A DNA stretch of 62,390 nucleotides from Candidatus Undinarchaeales archaeon. GTDB taxonomy: Archaea > SpSt-1190 > JASMDC01. Within the stretch, counting starts at the first letter, position 1; the number at the start of each line of letters is the position of its first letter. The notes below the pieces were generated by a model. That model was not told the origin of the DNA and did no database searches. It worked only from the letters and a program-made list of their open reading frames with translations. Of this stretch, positions 62,312-62,390 are shown piece by piece. Location: assembly GCA_030753015.1 (NCBI GenBank), contig JASMDC010000023.1:1-62390 (forward strand), in the 5' to 3' direction. Both the position numbers and the translations under genes were made by a program.

Positions 62312-62390
62312 TTACACGACCTGGTGCGATACCTTGAATCCGCTGGGCAGGTTCAGACCAATGATGATGCGCTGGTCCTTCACATCCCCG
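62312..62390 (-). CDS. C-terminal fragment of an unidentified gene
   Basis: The last 25 codons are visible, reading ...DVKDQRIIIGLNLPSGFKVS...VV and TAA; the rest lies beyond the window edge. Too short to assign. It precedes a terminator, so it need not belong to the microcompartment operon. Confidence 0.5.
   Translation of the reverse strand, partial: GDVKDQRIIIGLNLPSGFKVSHQVV

Overview
The window is archaeal chromosome, high in G+C but with short A+T-rich intergenic islands. Archaeal markers include the uS13-uS4-uS11-RpoD block, with RpoD carrying an iron-sulfur-type cysteine cluster, and also TFE-alpha, eL15, PDCD5, a class I CCA-adding enzyme, GHMP shikimate kinase, endonuclease Q and a LipS2-type radical SAM protein. 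Many start codons lie about 23-32 bases after a TATA box, so many transcripts look leaderless; downstream genes in operons are coupled by ATGA, GTGA or TAATG overlaps. The phylum cannot be fixed from sequence alone. A bacterial-type LeuRS and a bacterial-microcompartment vertex protein are bacterial-looking features in an otherwise archaeal gene set.

Layout: 0.1-0.8 kb, J-domain protein. 0.8-7.6 kb, surface-glycan genes (sugar-1-P nucleotidylyltransferase, GT-C-like membrane protein, GPT/MraY-type phosphosugar transferase, DUF354 glycosyltransferase, carbamoyltransferase). 7.6-9.4 kb, alpha-glucan phosphorylase. 9.5-16.8 kb, a putative signalling locus: a KaiC/RAD55-like protein with an altered P-loop, a degenerate RecA-like domain fused to an intact small GTPase, a Roadblock protein, a 4-TM protein, and two paralogous 7-TM receptors with large cytosolic parts; one receptor has an in-frame amber codon. 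17.2-21.3 kb, aroE, shikimate kinase, the ribosomal protein/rpoD operon and tRNA-Leu(GAG). 21.4-29.1 kb, mixed genes including a flavodoxin/ferredoxin protein, GNAT, and an EndoQ plus metallo-beta-lactamase nuclease pair. 29.1-38.0 kb, a 1203-residue cysteine-rich surface protein followed by two divergent operons of small membrane proteins made of three paralogous families; I assign this no known system. 38.0-49.2 kb, TFE, AI-2E-family permease, large signal-anchored surface proteins, CCA enzyme, enolase, PDCD5, LipS2. 49.3-62.4 kb, eL15 and an exosome-associated protein, a membrane-anchored winged-helix regulator, tRNA-Arg(UCG), a SerK-like gene with iorBA, topA-leuS, and finally a minus-strand operon of EutN/CcmL vertex protein, a flavoprotein-like/DeoC fusion and a class II aldolase.

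The most notable items are: (1) the microcompartment-type sugar-phosphate aldolase operon in an archaeon; (2) the RecA-like/GTPase/Roadblock/7-TM signalling locus; (3) the divergent three-family membrane-protein locus at 32.9-38.0 kb; (4) the surface protein built on a repeated CG...DDWxC...Y..AC module. All functional statements come from reading motifs and recalled family knowledge; no database search was run.
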